Notes: generated from the sequence alone by a model not told the origin. Positions 1-11,112 are shown, numbered from the stretch's first letter. The stretch: 64,000 nucleotides of DNA from Xanthomonas vesicatoria ATCC 35937 (GCF_001908725.1 NZ_CP018725.1:1364001-1428000), one strand, 5' to 3'. Made by a program: numbers and translations.

Positions 1-95
1 CGACAAAACGCACCCGCTGCGGAACCGCCAGGATCCACGCCTCCACCACGGTGCGCCGTGTAGCCTTCCCGCACAGATCCCGGATGGAGAACACG

Positions 96-1091
96 ATGCG
101 ACATCTCGCCTGCGCACTCGGACTCACCCTGGCCTGCGGCCCGCTGATGGCCCAGGAGGCCAGCTATGGCCCGCGCCTGGAAGGCTTCGATTACCCCTAC
201 CCGGTCAAGACCTACGCGCTCACCTCGCAGCAGCAGCCGTTGGAAATGGCATATCTGGATGTCGCACCCACCGGTAAACCGAACGGGCACACCGCCGTGC
301 TGCTGCATGGCAAGAATTTCTGCGCGGCCACCTGGGAATCCAGCATCGCCGCGCTAAGCAAGGCCGGCTACCGCGTCATCGTGCCGGACCAGGTGGGCTT
401 CTGCAAATCCAGCAAACCCGCCGCCTACCAATTCTCGTTTGCGCAGTTGGCCGACAACACCCACGCATTGCTGAAAAACCTGGGTATCGACCGCGCCGTG
501 GTTGTCGGCCATTCGATGGGCGGCATGCTCGCGATCCGCTACGCGCTGATGTACCCACAGGCCACCGAGCATCTGGCGCTGGTCGACCCGATCGGCCTGG
601 AAGACTGGAAGGCCGAAGGCATTCCGTGGCGCAGCGTTGATGCCTGGTACGACAACGAGCTGAAGATCAGTTTCGAGCGCATCAAGAAGTATCAGATGGA
701 CGTGTATTACGCCGGTCAATGGAAGCCTGAATTCGAACGCTGGGCGCGCATGCAGGCCGGCATGTCGCTGGGCAACGGCAAGCAGGCGGTCGCCTGGAAT
801 CAGGCGCTGACCTACGACATGGTCTTCAACCAACCGGTCGTGTATGAGCTGCCCAAACTGACGGTCCCGACCACGCTGTTTATCGGTCTCAAGGACCGCA
901 CCGCGATCGGCAAGGACACCGCACCGCCGGAGGTCAAGGCACGCGTCGGCGACTACGCCAAGCTGGGCAAGCAGGCAGCCGCGGCCATACCGAAGGCGAC
1001 CTTGATCGAATTTGCCGACCTGGGGCACTCGCCGCAGGTGCAGGACCCGGCGCGGTTCAATGCCGCACTGTTGAAGGCGATCGCGCAGTAA
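96..1091 (+). CDS. Secreted alpha/beta-fold hydrolase
   Basis: A 331-residue alpha/beta hydrolase. The first ~20 residues form a Sec signal peptide ending near LMAQ|EA, so it should act in the periplasm or outside the cell. The oxyanion HG pair is near residue 71, the nucleophile elbow GHSMGG has Ser at about 140, a DRT segment could supply the acid, and a C-terminal GHSPQ segment supplies the catalytic His. An in-frame GTG lies 45 bp upstream, but I chose the ATG at 96 because it starts the signal peptide and has GGAG about 7 bases before it. The natural substrate is unknown; esterase and proline iminopeptidase-like roles are both possible. It stands alone, convergent with hom. Confidence 0.8.
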   Translation: MRHLACALGLTLACGPLMAQEASYGPRLEGFDYPYPVKTYALTSQQQPLEMAYLDVAPTGKPNGHTAVLLHGKNFCAATWESSIAALSKAGYRVIVPDQVGFCKSSKPAAYQFSFAQLADNTHALLKNLGIDRAVVVGHSMGGMLAIRYALMYPQATEHLALVDPIGLEDWKAEGIPWRSVDAWYDNELKISFERIKKYQMDVYYAGQWKPEFERWARMQAGMSLGNGKQAVAWNQALTYDMVFNQPVVYELPKLTVPTTLFIGLKDRTAIGKDTAPPEVKARVGDYAKLGKQAAAAIPKATLIEFADLGHSPQVQDPARFNAALLKAIAQ

Positions 1092-1406
1092 CTGCAACGG
1101 CGCACGGCAACGCGATGCCCAACGTTATTTCTCATGCGCACCGCAGCCGGGTATTCCCGGTTGCGGCCATCCGCAGAGCGAGAAGATGACCACGACAGGC
1201 AACGGCAGTATCGTCCGCAACCCTCATTGGCAAATAACCGTTACGCGAGTAAGCGGGCACGTTAGTGCACAGACAACATTACAACGCGGCAAAGCGCATG
1301 CAACCCGCAGATGATCTGTTGGCCTAACGGCCACCAACCAAGACGCCTGCACACCTCATCGGTACACCTGCAGGAGATGCACTGCATCTCCCGACCAACG
1401 ATTGCA
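1092..1406. other. Gene-free stretch with a hairpin
   Basis: 315 bp between two convergent genes. The only structure I see is a strong imperfect inverted repeat at 1141-1166 (11-bp arms with one G-T pair and a TATT loop). It could end transcription from the left, but it lacks a T tract. No credible ORF lies on either strand. Confidence 0.5.
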
Positions 1407-2495
1407 TCAACCTGCCACGATCCGCAGCACGTCGTCCAACAAGGCGGCCGCCGTCACTTCCGCGCCGGCACCCGGGCCCTGGATCAGCAACGGTTGCTCG
1501 CGGTAACGGTCGCTGCTGATCGCGACACGGTTGTCGGTTCCGGCGCCGCCAGCCAGGGGATGATCCAGTGCCAGCTCACGCAGACCCACGCTTGCACCAT
1601 GCGCGTCCACGCGGCCCACAAAACGCAGACACCGCCCGGCTGCGCGTGCCTGTTGCCAGCGCGCGCTCACGGCGGCATCGAGTTCGCCCAGGCGTGCATC
1701 CAGTGCATCGATGGGCACGCCGGTGAGGCTGGCAGGCACCAGCGACTGCACGTGCACCTGTTCGGCCTCCAGTTGCCAGCCGGCCGCACGCGCCAGGATC
1801 AACAGCTTGCGCCGCACATCTTCGCCGGACAGGTCGATCCGCGGGTCCGGCTCGGTGTAACCCGATGCCACCGCCTCTCGCACGCACTGCGAAAACGCGC
1901 CGCTGCCGTCGTAGCGATGAAACAGCCATGCCAACGATCCGGACAGCACACCCTCGATCGAATGGATATGGTCGCCACCTGCCACCAGTGCGCGCACGCT
2001 GCTCAACACCGGCAACCCGGCGCCCACGGTGGCGCTATCGCCATAATACGCGCCGGTGGCGTGGCGGGCGGCAAGCAGTGCCTGCGCGCGCGACAACGCC
2101 GTGCCCTGGCCCAGCTTGTTGGCAGTCACCACATGCACGCCGCGGCCCAACCACTCCACATGCCAATCGGCCACCACATCGCTGGCGGTGGCATCCACCA
2201 GCACATCGCCCGCACGCAGCGCCACGGTTTCGGCCCACGGCTGCAAGACCGCCTGACCACGTGGCGCGGCGTTGGCCTGCAGCAACGCCTGCGCTGCGCT
2301 CACGCCACAATCCTGGGCGATCCGCGAATTGGCCAGCCAATCGAAACGCGGCAAGCGCAGCTGACGCTGCTGCAACGCCGTGTAGCGCGTCACGAAAGCC
2401 CGGCCCACGGTGCCGGTGCCCAGCAACGCCAGACGTGGCGTGGGTGCGACCGTCGCCACGGACGCCTGTCGCGACACAGGCTGCACGCTGCTCAC
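1407..2495 (-). CDS. hom: Homoserine dehydrogenase, monofunctional
   Basis: Reduces aspartate semialdehyde to homoserine with NAD(P)H, the branch point to methionine and threonine, in the cytoplasm. At 362 residues it has the Rossmann motif GTGTVG (26-31), a substrate-domain segment EGVLSGSLAWLF and the family signature DLSGEDVRRKL. It lacks both an aspartokinase domain and a C-terminal ACT domain, so it resembles the catalytic half of ThrA/MetL without their feedback module. The GTG start overlaps the metB stop by 4 bp (GTGA). The open frame continues upstream inside metB, but that part is a shadow of metB. It is the last gene of the metX-metB-hom operon behind a SAM riboswitch, which points to a methionine-dedicated enzyme. 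Confidence 0.9.
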   Translation of the reverse strand: MSSVQPVSRQASVATVAPTPRLALLGTGTVGRAFVTRYTALQQRQLRLPRFDWLANSRIAQDCGVSAAQALLQANAAPRGQAVLQPWAETVALRAGDVLVDATASDVVADWHVEWLGRGVHVVTANKLGQGTALSRAQALLAARHATGAYYGDSATVGAGLPVLSSVRALVAGGDHIHSIEGVLSGSLAWLFHRYDGSGAFSQCVREAVASGYTEPDPRIDLSGEDVRRKLLILARAAGWQLEAEQVHVQSLVPASLTGVPIDALDARLGELDAAVSARWQQARAAGRCLRFVGRVDAHGASVGLRELALDHPLAGGAGTDNRVAISSDRYREQPLLIQGPGAGAEVTAAALLDDVLRIVAG

Positions 2496-3709
2496 GCGTC
2501 GACCTGTTTGCGGTTGGTGGTGGTCAGGGTCGCTTCGGCGCGCGCCAACCCGGCGCGCAGGTCGATCAGCAAGTCTTCGGCCGATTCGATCCCGATCGAC
2601 AAGCGCAGCAATCCATCGGAAATGCCGGCCGCCGCACGCGCTTCGGCGGTCATCGCCGCATGCGTCATCGAGGCCGGATGGGCGATCAGGCTTTCCACGC
2701 CACCCAGCGATTCGGCCAGCGTGAAGTAGCGCAACCCATCGACGAAGGCGCGTACCGCCGCTTCGCCACCGTTCAATTCGAAACTCATCATCGCGCCGAA
2801 GCCCTTCTGCTGGCGCGCCGCCAAGGCATGGCCAGGATGGGTCGCCAGCCCGGGGAAATACACCTGATTGACCACCGCATGCCCGTCCAGCAGCGCGGCG
2901 ATCGCATCGGCATTTTCCTGATGCACACGCAGGCGCGCATCCAGGGTGCGCAGGCCACGCAGGGTGAGGAAGGCATCGAACGGCGAGCCGGTCAGGCCCA
3001 GCGCATTGGCCCACCACACCAACTGCTGATGCAGCTCCGCATCGCGCGCCACCACCGCGCCGCCCACCACATCGCTATGGCCGTTGATGTACTTGGTGGT
3101 GGAATGCAGCACCAGATCCGCGCCGAATTCCAGCGGCTTCTGCAGCGCTGGCGACAGGAAGGTGTTATCGACCACGGTCAACGCACCTACTTTCTTCGCC
3201 GCTTCGATGACAAAGCGCAGGTCGGTGATGCGCAGCAGTGGATTGGACGGGGTTTCGATCAGCACCAGCTTGGGCGACTGCGCCAGTGCATCGGCCAGCG
3301 AGCGCGGGTCGGTGAGGTCGGCGGTGATCAGCGCGAAATGGCCCTTCTTGGCCAGCGCATTGAACAGCCGCCAGCTGCCGCCGTAGGCATCGTGCGGCAC
3401 CACCAGCGTATCGCCCGGCTGCAGCACGGCGTTAAGCACCAGGTTGATCGCGCCCATGCCGGTGGAAGTGATGACGCCACCTGCACCGCCTTCCAGTTCG
3501 GCCAACGCCTCGCCGAGCAGATCGCGGGTGGGATTGCCGCTGCGGGTGTAGTCGTATTGGCGCTTGTTGCCGAACCCGTCGAAGGAAAAGTTCGACGACA
3601 GCACGATCGGCGGGGTCACCGCGCCGTAGGCGGTATCGCGGTCGATGCCTGCGCGCACGGCGGCAGTGGCGGCGGTACAGGGGGCGTCGGCGGGGTCACG
3701 ATAGCTCAT
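2492..3709 (-). CDS. metB: Cystathionine gamma-synthase family PLP enzyme
   Basis: A 405-residue Cys/Met-metabolism PLP enzyme. The Schiff-base lysine is K206 in LHSTTKYINGHSD, preceded by the phosphate-binding TSTGMGAINL and by DNTFLSP. The family joins an O-acyl-homoserine to cysteine to give cystathionine, but gamma-synthase, gamma-lyase and sulfhydrylase activities are hard to separate by sequence, and a related Xanthomonas oryzae enzyme was studied as a lyase. Its ATG overlaps the metX stop by 4 bp, so metX, metB and hom are probably translated together. The acyl donor it meets in the cell depends on what metX makes. Confidence 0.88.
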   Translation of the reverse strand: MSYRDPADAPCTAATAAVRAGIDRDTAYGAVTPPIVLSSNFSFDGFGNKRQYDYTRSGNPTRDLLGEALAELEGGAGGVITSTGMGAINLVLNAVLQPGDTLVVPHDAYGGSWRLFNALAKKGHFALITADLTDPRSLADALAQSPKLVLIETPSNPLLRITDLRFVIEAAKKVGALTVVDNTFLSPALQKPLEFGADLVLHSTTKYINGHSDVVGGAVVARDAELHQQLVWWANALGLTGSPFDAFLTLRGLRTLDARLRVHQENADAIAALLDGHAVVNQVYFPGLATHPGHALAARQQKGFGAMMSFELNGGEAAVRAFVDGLRYFTLAESLGGVESLIAHPASMTHAAMTAEARAAAGISDGLLRLSIGIESAEDLLIDLRAGLARAEATLTTTNRKQVDA

Positions 3710-4737
3710 GCGGTTTCTCCGGTGAGGCGAAGGGCAGTAGTGAGGATCGCGTCGATGCGATCGATTTCTTTCAGGAAAGCGTCGTGGCCGTACGGCGAAC
3801 GCAGCACACGCAGGCTGCCGCGCGGCCCCAAGCCTTCGACCAGGCTGACCATGTCGGCCAGTGGCACCAGGCGATCACCCTCCACCGCCACCACCACGGT
3901 GGGCACCTTGACCAGCGCCGGGTCGATGCGATGCAGGTCGATGGATTCGGACAGGCGCAGGTACGCGGTCACCGGCGTACGCGCCACGTATTGCGCACCG
4001 GCGGCATCCAGATAGTCTTCGGCGGCCACACGCACGCGGCCGTTGATCACTTCCGGCGGCGCATCGAAGCGCTCACTGAATTCTTCCGGCGTGCGGTAGC
4101 TCAGCATGGCGAACTGCCGTGCCAGCGCCAGCCCATGATTTTCTGCGCATTGCAGCTGGCCCAGTGCCACCGCGCGGCGCTGCAGCGCCCGCCACGCCGC
4201 GGCATACGGATGCGCGCGATGCGCCCCGCTCACCGCAATCAAGGTGCCGACGCGGCCGGCATGGCGGGTGGCGAATTGCAGCCCGACCAGCGCGCCGTAC
4301 GAATAGCCGACAAAGCCGTGCAGGCGCGCGATCCCCAGCGCATCCAGCAATGCGGCGATCGCATCGGCCTGATCAGCGGTATCGATCGGCGCATCCAGCG
4401 TGCCATCGGCGCCGAGAAAGTCGATCGCCAACAGCCGGCGCGATGCCGGGTCGAGCGCACGGCCCGCGCCGACCAAGCCATCTACCCAGCCCTTCTCAGG
4501 GAAAACAGCATTCGCCGCAAGGTGCCGATGGGCCGAGATGCCGCCCGCCACGAACACCACCGGCGCATTGGCAGCGCCGAGCAATTCGTAGCGCAGGCGC
4601 ACCTCGCGCATGCCGGCATGGCGCATCGGCAGCGACACGGCGATGTCGCCGCGCAACGCGATGGCGCCGTCGAAGTCGCGGGCGGGAAGATCTGAATAAT
4701 CGGTTGTCGTTGGCGATGCTGTAGTCACGAGGCTCAT
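3706..4737 (-). CDS. metX: MetX-type amino-acid O-acyltransferase
   Basis: A 343-residue alpha/beta-hydrolase-fold acyltransferase with nucleophile S146 in GYSYGA, Asp in GDRLVPL and His in SPYGHDAF. The family transfers an acyl group from acyl-CoA to homoserine, entering methionine synthesis. Published work on MetX proteins found that acyl donor and acceptor vary, and xanthomonad members were reported to use succinyl-CoA with L-serine, so the acetyl-homoserine label should not be assumed. I chose the ATG at 4737. The frame stays open for another 43 codons, but that stretch overlaps the riboswitch. It is the first gene of the operon, and the SAM riboswitch lies 76-203 bp upstream of the start. 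Confidence 0.85.
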   Translation of the reverse strand: MSLVTTASPTTTDYSDLPARDFDGAIALRGDIAVSLPMRHAGMREVRLRYELLGAANAPVVFVAGGISAHRHLAANAVFPEKGWVDGLVGAGRALDPASRRLLAIDFLGADGTLDAPIDTADQADAIAALLDALGIARLHGFVGYSYGALVGLQFATRHAGRVGTLIAVSGAHRAHPYAAAWRALQRRAVALGQLQCAENHGLALARQFAMLSYRTPEEFSERFDAPPEVINGRVRVAAEDYLDAAGAQYVARTPVTAYLRLSESIDLHRIDPALVKVPTVVVAVEGDRLVPLADMVSLVEGLGPRGSLRVLRSPYGHDAFLKEIDRIDAILTTALRLTGETA

Positions 4738-4812
4738 GGCGATATCCGGGGTGGATCGGCCATCGAGCTTCGCGGGAGCTCGCGTTCGACGTGCGCAAGG
4801 CACGATTCGAAC

Positions 4813-4940
4813 CATCTTTCGGCGGACGCGGAGGTCCCCGCAGGATTTGGCACCAAACGCGGGCACTTGCGTGCTCCGCTGGCTGCCCCGGCATCAAAGG
4901 GCCTGTCCCTCCGCCGGTCTCGATGGTGAGGCTAAGATGC
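4813..4940 (-). promoter_or_regulatory. SAM-I (S-box) riboswitch upstream of metX
   Basis: Read on the minus strand, this leader has the S-box core GAGGGACAGGCCC, then TGATGCCGGGGCAGCC, then GGTGCCAAATCC. A closing P1 stem pairs CATCTT (4934-4939) with AAGATG (4813-4818). These match the SAM-I aptamer consensus in order and spacing. No U-tract terminator follows. A short hairpin, CGAGCT/AGCTCG, lies nearer the start codon, so translational control or a non-canonical terminator is more likely. High S-adenosylmethionine should lower metX-metB-hom expression. Confidence 0.88.
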
Positions 4941-5016
4941 CACTGCCTTTTTACGATGTCAATCGCTTCATACGGATGGAGAGATATGTTTTCATCCGAT
5001 ACCACCGGCCACCGTA

Positions 5017-5973
5017 ATGCAACGCATACTTGCGCCCCCGTTCGCTCAAGCCCATCGCGTGCACCACCGCGTCTTCCGCCCTTTTTTCCCCGCAGGTGTT
5101 CCAGTGTTGGTCGCTGCTCTGCTGGCAGCAACGCCGCCTGCCGCTGCGCAACAACGCTGGCATTGGAACGGCGCGGCACCCGCCTCCCCTGCCACCACGC
5201 CAGCGCAGGCAGCCATTGCCTCAACCGGCACCGGCCCGGCCCTGCAACTGGAGTGGCAGGCGCCGGTCTATCTGGCGTGGGTCACCAATCTACTGGCCGG
5301 GCCCGCGCAGGTCCGGCTCAGCGCCCCGGCCAGCGAGGATTACCGCGCCGTGCCGCAGCTGCCGCTCACGCTGCTGCTGGCTGCGCACGAGCGTCGCTTG
5401 CTGGCGCGGCTTTACCCGGCAAGCAACCAGCGCACGCTAGGCGGACTGGGACTCAAACTCGACGTGGTGCCCGGCGATCCGCGGGCGCAGCCGCAGCCGC
5501 AGCCAGTGCGCTATCAGCTACCGTTCCGCGATGCGCCGGTGCAGGTGGATCAGGGCTTCGGCGGCCAGTTCAGCCATGCCGATCTGCCCAACTGGTATGC
5601 GGTGGACTTCGCCTTGCCCGAGGGCACGCCGGTGTTGGCGGCGCGCGAAGGTCTAGTCATGGAGATACGCCAGGACGTCGCCGATAGCAGCGCCGACGAC
5701 CCCGGCGCCGGCGGCGGCAATCTGGTGCGCGTGCTGCATGCCGACGGCAGTATGGCGCTTTACGCCCATCTGGCCCCGCATGGCGTGGCGGTGCGCGCCG
5801 GCCAGCGGGTCGGCACCGGCGAGCGGCTGGGCGCCTCCGGCAATACCGGCTACAGCACCGCCGCGCACCTGCATTTTTCGGTGCAGCGCAATGCCGATCT
5901 GCAGCTGGTGTCTGTGCCGTTTCGAATGCTGGGCCCGCAGGGCGAGCTGCACTTCCCCTCCCCGGCCCCGTAA
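5017..5973 (+). CDS. M23 (LytM-type) zinc metallopeptidase, exported
   Basis: A 318-residue protein with an N-terminal hydrophobic export segment (about 25-45, ending PPAAAQQ). A C-terminal peptidase M23 domain carries the zinc ligands H187 and D197 ([11 protein letters not shown]) and the HLH motif (H284, H286). All the expected metal and catalytic positions are present, so it should be an active endopeptidase cutting peptidoglycan cross-bridges in the periplasm rather than a degenerate EnvC-type activator. It is divergent from metX, and its start lies 76 bp outside the riboswitch. The start codon is uncertain: no strong ribosome site precedes it, and the next in-frame start at GTG 5101 would shorten the signal region. 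Confidence 0.82.
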   Translation: MQRILAPPFAQAHRVHHRVFRPFFPAGVPVLVAALLAATPPAAAQQRWHWNGAAPASPATTPAQAAIASTGTGPALQLEWQAPVYLAWVTNLLAGPAQVRLSAPASEDYRAVPQLPLTLLLAAHERRLLARLYPASNQRTLGGLGLKLDVVPGDPRAQPQPQPVRYQLPFRDAPVQVDQGFGGQFSHADLPNWYAVDFALPEGTPVLAAREGLVMEIRQDVADSSADDPGAGGGNLVRVLHADGSMALYAHLAPHGVAVRAGQRVGTGERLGASGNTGYSTAAHLHFSVQRNADLQLVSVPFRMLGPQGELHFPSPAP

Positions 5974-6036
5974 CGCGCCTGGCGGCCCGATGCCACCCGA
6001 CAGCCGGCCGGCAAGGGCCCGCTGCGTCGAAGCCGC

Positions 6037-6042
6037 TATAAT
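6037..6042 (+). promoter_or_regulatory. Candidate -10 box for prfC
   Basis: A perfect TATAAT lies 50 bp upstream of the prfC start, predicting a leader of about 43 nt. The -35 region is poor, so this is only a candidate. Confidence 0.4.
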
Positions 6043-6091
6043 CACCGGCTTCCTCAGTTTCCACAGGCGTCCGACCGGGCGCGACCTGCCC

Positions 6092-7696
<1,605 letters not shown>

Positions 7697-7769
7697 GAAC
7701 GGCCAGGATCGACAAGAGAGCGCAGCGGCCGGCGATGCGATTGGCGTGCAGTTGCGGTACCTTTTTGGA

Positions 7770-8414
7770 ATGAACGCAGACGCCTCCCCCTCGACCGACC
7801 TGCGCGACGAAATCGCCAGTGCCGTGACCCACGGCCTGGGTGCCATTGCTGCCCTGGCCGGTGGTTCGGTGCTGATTACGCTGGCCGCCATCTATGGTGA
7901 TGGCTGGCAATTGGCTACCTCCATCGTGTTCAGTGCCACGTTGGTATTGCTTTACGTCGCCTCCACGCTGTTCCACGCCATCCCGCATCCTGGCGCCAAG
8001 GCGCGCCTGCAGGTGCTGGATCATTGCGCGATCTATCTGTTGATCGCCGGCACCTACACGCCATTTACGCTGATCAACCTGCGTGGTACGTGGGGCTGGG
8101 GATTATTTGCCGCCATCTGGACGATCGCCGCCGCCGGGGTGATCTTCAAGCTGTTCTTCACCGGCCGTTTTCGCTTGCTGTCGACGGTCCTTTACCTGGC
8201 CATGGGTTGGTTGATCATCGTGGCGATCCAGCCGCTGCTGCGCTCGGTCGATACCTGGTCTCTGTGCTGGCTACTGGCGGGAGGGCTGTTCTATACCCTG
8301 GGCACGTATTTTTACCAACGCGACACCCAACGCTATTTCCACGCAATCTGGCATCTGTTCGTATTGGCCGGTAGCGCCTGCCACTTCGTTGCGGTGATCG
8401 AACAAGTGGTATGA
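7770..8414 (+). CDS. TrhA / hemolysin III family membrane protein
   Basis: A 214-residue polytopic inner-membrane protein with seven hydrophobic segments. Conserved family features are HGLGA near the N-terminus, STLFHA, the DH pair in QVLDHCAIYLLIAGTYTPF, and a terminal HAIWHLFVLAGSACHF carrying paired His. The family belongs to the PAQR/CREST superfamily with conserved Ser, Asp and His metal ligands. In E. coli TrhA (YqfA) affects membrane energetics, and the hemolysin name comes from a Bacillus homologue. I chose ATG 7770 because the preceding open frame lies inside prfC. It starts 73 bp after prfC. Confidence 0.85.
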   Translation: MNADASPSTDLRDEIASAVTHGLGAIAALAGGSVLITLAAIYGDGWQLATSIVFSATLVLLYVASTLFHAIPHPGAKARLQVLDHCAIYLLIAGTYTPFTLINLRGTWGWGLFAAIWTIAAAGVIFKLFFTGRFRLLSTVLYLAMGWLIIVAIQPLLRSVDTWSLCWLLAGGLFYTLGTYFYQRDTQRYFHAIWHLFVLAGSACHFVAVIEQVV

Positions 8415-8427
8415 CCGCCTCGTCGGC

Positions 8428-10425
8428 GTGTTCGCGCGCCGTGCACGACACATCGCCAACCATGCGCACGTGAACAACGTGACCCGTGCCGCCGATCCCC
8501 ACGCCTCCGGTATGCCTCGTCGTCGACGCTGGCTGATCGGGCTTGGCAGTGTTGCCGCCATCCTGGTGGTCTTCGTGCTGCTATTCGACTGGAACTGGCT
8601 ACGCGGCCCGGTCGAGCGCATCGTCAGCGCCAAGACCGGCCGCGATTTCCATCTGGGGCATCTGCACGTGGACCTGGGCCGCACCACCACCGTTCGCGGC
8701 GAGCGCCTGCAGTTGGGCAACGCAACGTGGTCCAAGCGCGGCGCAATGGCAGAAATGAACGCTGCCGAGATCGATGTTGAGCTGTGGCCCCTGCTACGCG
8801 GCAAGGTGCGGCTGCCGGAAATCCGCCTAGAGCAGCCCAGCGTCCTGCTGGAAGCGGGCAACGACACGCATCCGGGCAACTGGGTGTTCGATGATCGGAA
8901 TAGCGATGGCAGCATGCCGCGGCTCGGCCGACTACTGGTCACCAAGGGCCGGCTGCAATACATCGACGACGCCTCGCGCTCGGATATCGATGTCGCCATC
9001 AACAGCCTGGCGCCTCCGCGTAGCGATCAACGTGCAGCGCCGATCGGCATCGACGGCAAGGGCCGCTGGAAGGGCTATCCCTTCACGCTGAAAGGCGACA
9101 CCGCCTCGCCGCTTGAGTTGAGCCAGAGCGAACACCCGTTCCGTATCGATCTGCGCGGTAGTGCCGGCGCCACCCGCACGCATGTGCGGGGCACGCTGAC
9201 CAACCCGTTTCAGTTCCGCGTCTTCGATCTGCAGATGGCACTTAGTGGCCAGGACATGGAAGACCTGTACCCGCTGACCGGCGTCGCCATGCCATCGACG
9301 CCACCGTACACGCTCGATGGCCGGCTACGCCGCGATGGCGATGTCTGGCGCTACGAGAGGTTTACCGGCACCGCCGGCGACAGCGATCTGTCCGGCACGG
9401 CCGAGGTGGACCTGCGCAACAAGCGCCCGTTGCTGCGTGCGGACCTGGCATCCAAGCGGCTCGATTTCGACGACCTGGCTGGGTTTGTCGGCGCGCCACC
9501 CAAGACCGGCACCGACGAGTCGGCCAATGCGGAGCAGAAAAAGCAGGCAGCACAACTTGCCGCAAGCGCGCGCATCCTGCCGACCACGCCCTACGACCTG
9601 TCCAAACTACGCGCGATGGATGCACAGGTGCGTTGGCGCGCGCAGCGCATCAATGCACCGTCCTGGCCACTCGACGACATGGATGCAACGCTGAAGTTGA
9701 AGGACGGCCTGCTGCAACTGGACCCGCTGAATTTCGGCGTGGCCGGTGGAGACATCCGTTCGACCATCCGCATGGATGCGCGCAACCCCGTTATCGTTAC
9801 GCAGCTGAAAGCAGGCATCCGCGGCATCCGGCTGGATCGGCTCTTTCCAGACGCCACCCTCGCCAAGCAGGCATCAGGCGCGATCGGCGGCGAACTGGAT
9901 CTGCGTGGCCGCGGCAATTCGATCGCCGCAATGCTCGGCACCGCGGACGGCTCGATCGGTGTCGGCATGGGCCGCGGTCACGTGGGCAACCTGATCATGG
10001 AACTGGCCGGCCTGGACATTGCCGAATCGCTGAAATATCTGGTCACCAAGGACCGCCAGATCCCGGTGCGCTGCATCTTCGGCGACTTTGGCGTGCAGGA
10101 TGGCCTGATGCAATCACGCGCACTGGCCTTCGACAGTACCGACACCATCATCGTCGGCGAAGGCAACATCAGCCTCAAAAACGAAACGCTCGATCTGCTG
10201 CTTCGTCCACGCCCGAAGGATCGCAGCATCCTGAGCCTGCGTTCGCCATTGCGGATTGGCGGCACCTTCAAGGATCCGTCCTTCCGCCCGGATTTCAAGG
10301 CACTCGGCCTGCGCGGCGCCATTGCCGTTGCCCTGGGCACCATCGCGCCACCCGCAGCGCTGCTTGCCACGTTCGAACCCGGCCCCGGCAAGGACAGCGA
10401 CTGCGGTGGCAAGTACGCGCAGTGA
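8428..10425 (+). CDS. AsmA family protein
   Basis: A 665-residue (or 637-residue) protein with one N-terminal membrane anchor (RRRRWLIGLGSVAAILVVFVLL) followed by a long periplasmic region. Repeating beta-rich segments include FHLGHLHVDLG, RLEQPSVLLEAG and the C-terminal LDLLLRPRPKDRSILSLRSPLRIGGTFKDPSFRPD, the AsmA C-terminal motif. AsmA-like proteins are thought to form bridges for phospholipid movement between the two membranes. The start is uncertain: GTG 8428, GTG 8470 and ATG 8512 are all possible and none has a clear ribosome site. It begins 13 bp after the TrhA-like gene. Confidence 0.82.
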   Translation: MFARRARHIANHAHVNNVTRAADPHASGMPRRRRWLIGLGSVAAILVVFVLLFDWNWLRGPVERIVSAKTGRDFHLGHLHVDLGRTTTVRGERLQLGNATWSKRGAMAEMNAAEIDVELWPLLRGKVRLPEIRLEQPSVLLEAGNDTHPGNWVFDDRNSDGSMPRLGRLLVTKGRLQYIDDASRSDIDVAINSLAPPRSDQRAAPIGIDGKGRWKGYPFTLKGDTASPLELSQSEHPFRIDLRGSAGATRTHVRGTLTNPFQFRVFDLQMALSGQDMEDLYPLTGVAMPSTPPYTLDGRLRRDGDVWRYERFTGTAGDSDLSGTAEVDLRNKRPLLRADLASKRLDFDDLAGFVGAPPKTGTDESANAEQKKQAAQLAASARILPTTPYDLSKLRAMDAQVRWRAQRINAPSWPLDDMDATLKLKDGLLQLDPLNFGVAGGDIRSTIRMDARNPVIVTQLKAGIRGIRLDRLFPDATLAKQASGAIGGELDLRGRGNSIAAMLGTADGSIGVGMGRGHVGNLIMELAGLDIAESLKYLVTKDRQIPVRCIFGDFGVQDGLMQSRALAFDSTDTIIVGEGNISLKNETLDLLLRPRPKDRSILSLRSPLRIGGTFKDPSFRPDFKALGLRGAIAVALGTIAPPAALLATFEPGPGKDSDCGGKYAQ

Positions 10426-10683
10426 CCGCGCCGCCGCCGAGTAACGCTCAGCGCAGCTGACAAAAACTACGATGCATCCTCCAGCGGGCGCGGGTCGGTG
10501 CGGGATTGCTCATGTACCACCCGTACACACCGGCCTGCGCGCCGTCCGCACACCCGACGACAGCCCACTCAGTTTTTGGTAGCCGGCCCAAGGTCGCCCT
10601 CGACGTGCATGGGTGACAGCAGTTGCACGAACAGCCAGCCGGCAGAGCGACACCCCGCCAGCAACCGTTGGCCGGAAAACCGC

Positions 10684-11112
10684 TCAACTGGCGATATAGC
10701 GCTGCAATTGGTCAATATCCTGCTGCTGAGCCTCGATCACCGCCTTGACCAGATCGCCGATCGAGATGACGCTTTGCACGCGGCCGTTTTCGACCACCGG
10801 AAGGTGGCGGAAACGGCCGTCCGTCATCAACTGCATGCAGCGCTCCACGGTCTCCGACGGCGATACGGTCACCACTTGCGAGCTCATGATTTCCGCCACG
10901 CTGGTGGTGGCCGACGAGCGATCGCGCAGCACTACTTTGCGCGCGTAGTCGCGCTCGGACACGATGCCGACGAGCCGCTCCCCGTCCATCACCAGTACCG
11001 CACCAATGCCCCTCTCGGCCATCAGCCGGATTGCCTCGATCACTGCAGCATCGGCCGCAACTGCGAATACCTCAACCTGTTTGGTCCCCAACAGCTGTCG
11101 TACGGTCTGCAT
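10684..11112 (-). CDS. CBS-domain pair protein
   Basis: A 142-residue cytoplasmic protein made almost entirely of two CBS motifs (about 8-62 and 75-132). The segments GIGAVLVMDGERLVGIVSERDYARKV and RFRHLPVVENGRVQSVISIGDLVKAV are typical adenosyl-ligand folds. Such stand-alone pairs bind AMP, ATP or NAD-type ligands and regulate partners; the partner here is unknown. It is the last gene of a leftward operon and its start overlaps the end of the glycosyltransferase by 41 bp, so the two are transcribed together and probably translationally coupled. Confidence 0.85.
   Translation of the reverse strand: MQTVRQLLGTKQVEVFAVAADAAVIEAIRLMAERGIGAVLVMDGERLVGIVSERDYARKVVLRDRSSATTSVAEIMSSQVVTVSPSETVERCMQLMTDGRFRHLPVVENGRVQSVISIGDLVKAVIEAQQQDIDQLQRYIAS

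Noticed and set aside
1865..4015. 716-codon plus-strand open frame
   Set aside because: Runs antisense through hom, metB and metX; composition is typical of shadow frames.
4790..4830. tRNA-like GGTTCGAATC on the minus strand
   Set aside because: It lies directly after the SAM riboswitch; no cloverleaf or acceptor stem can be built around it.
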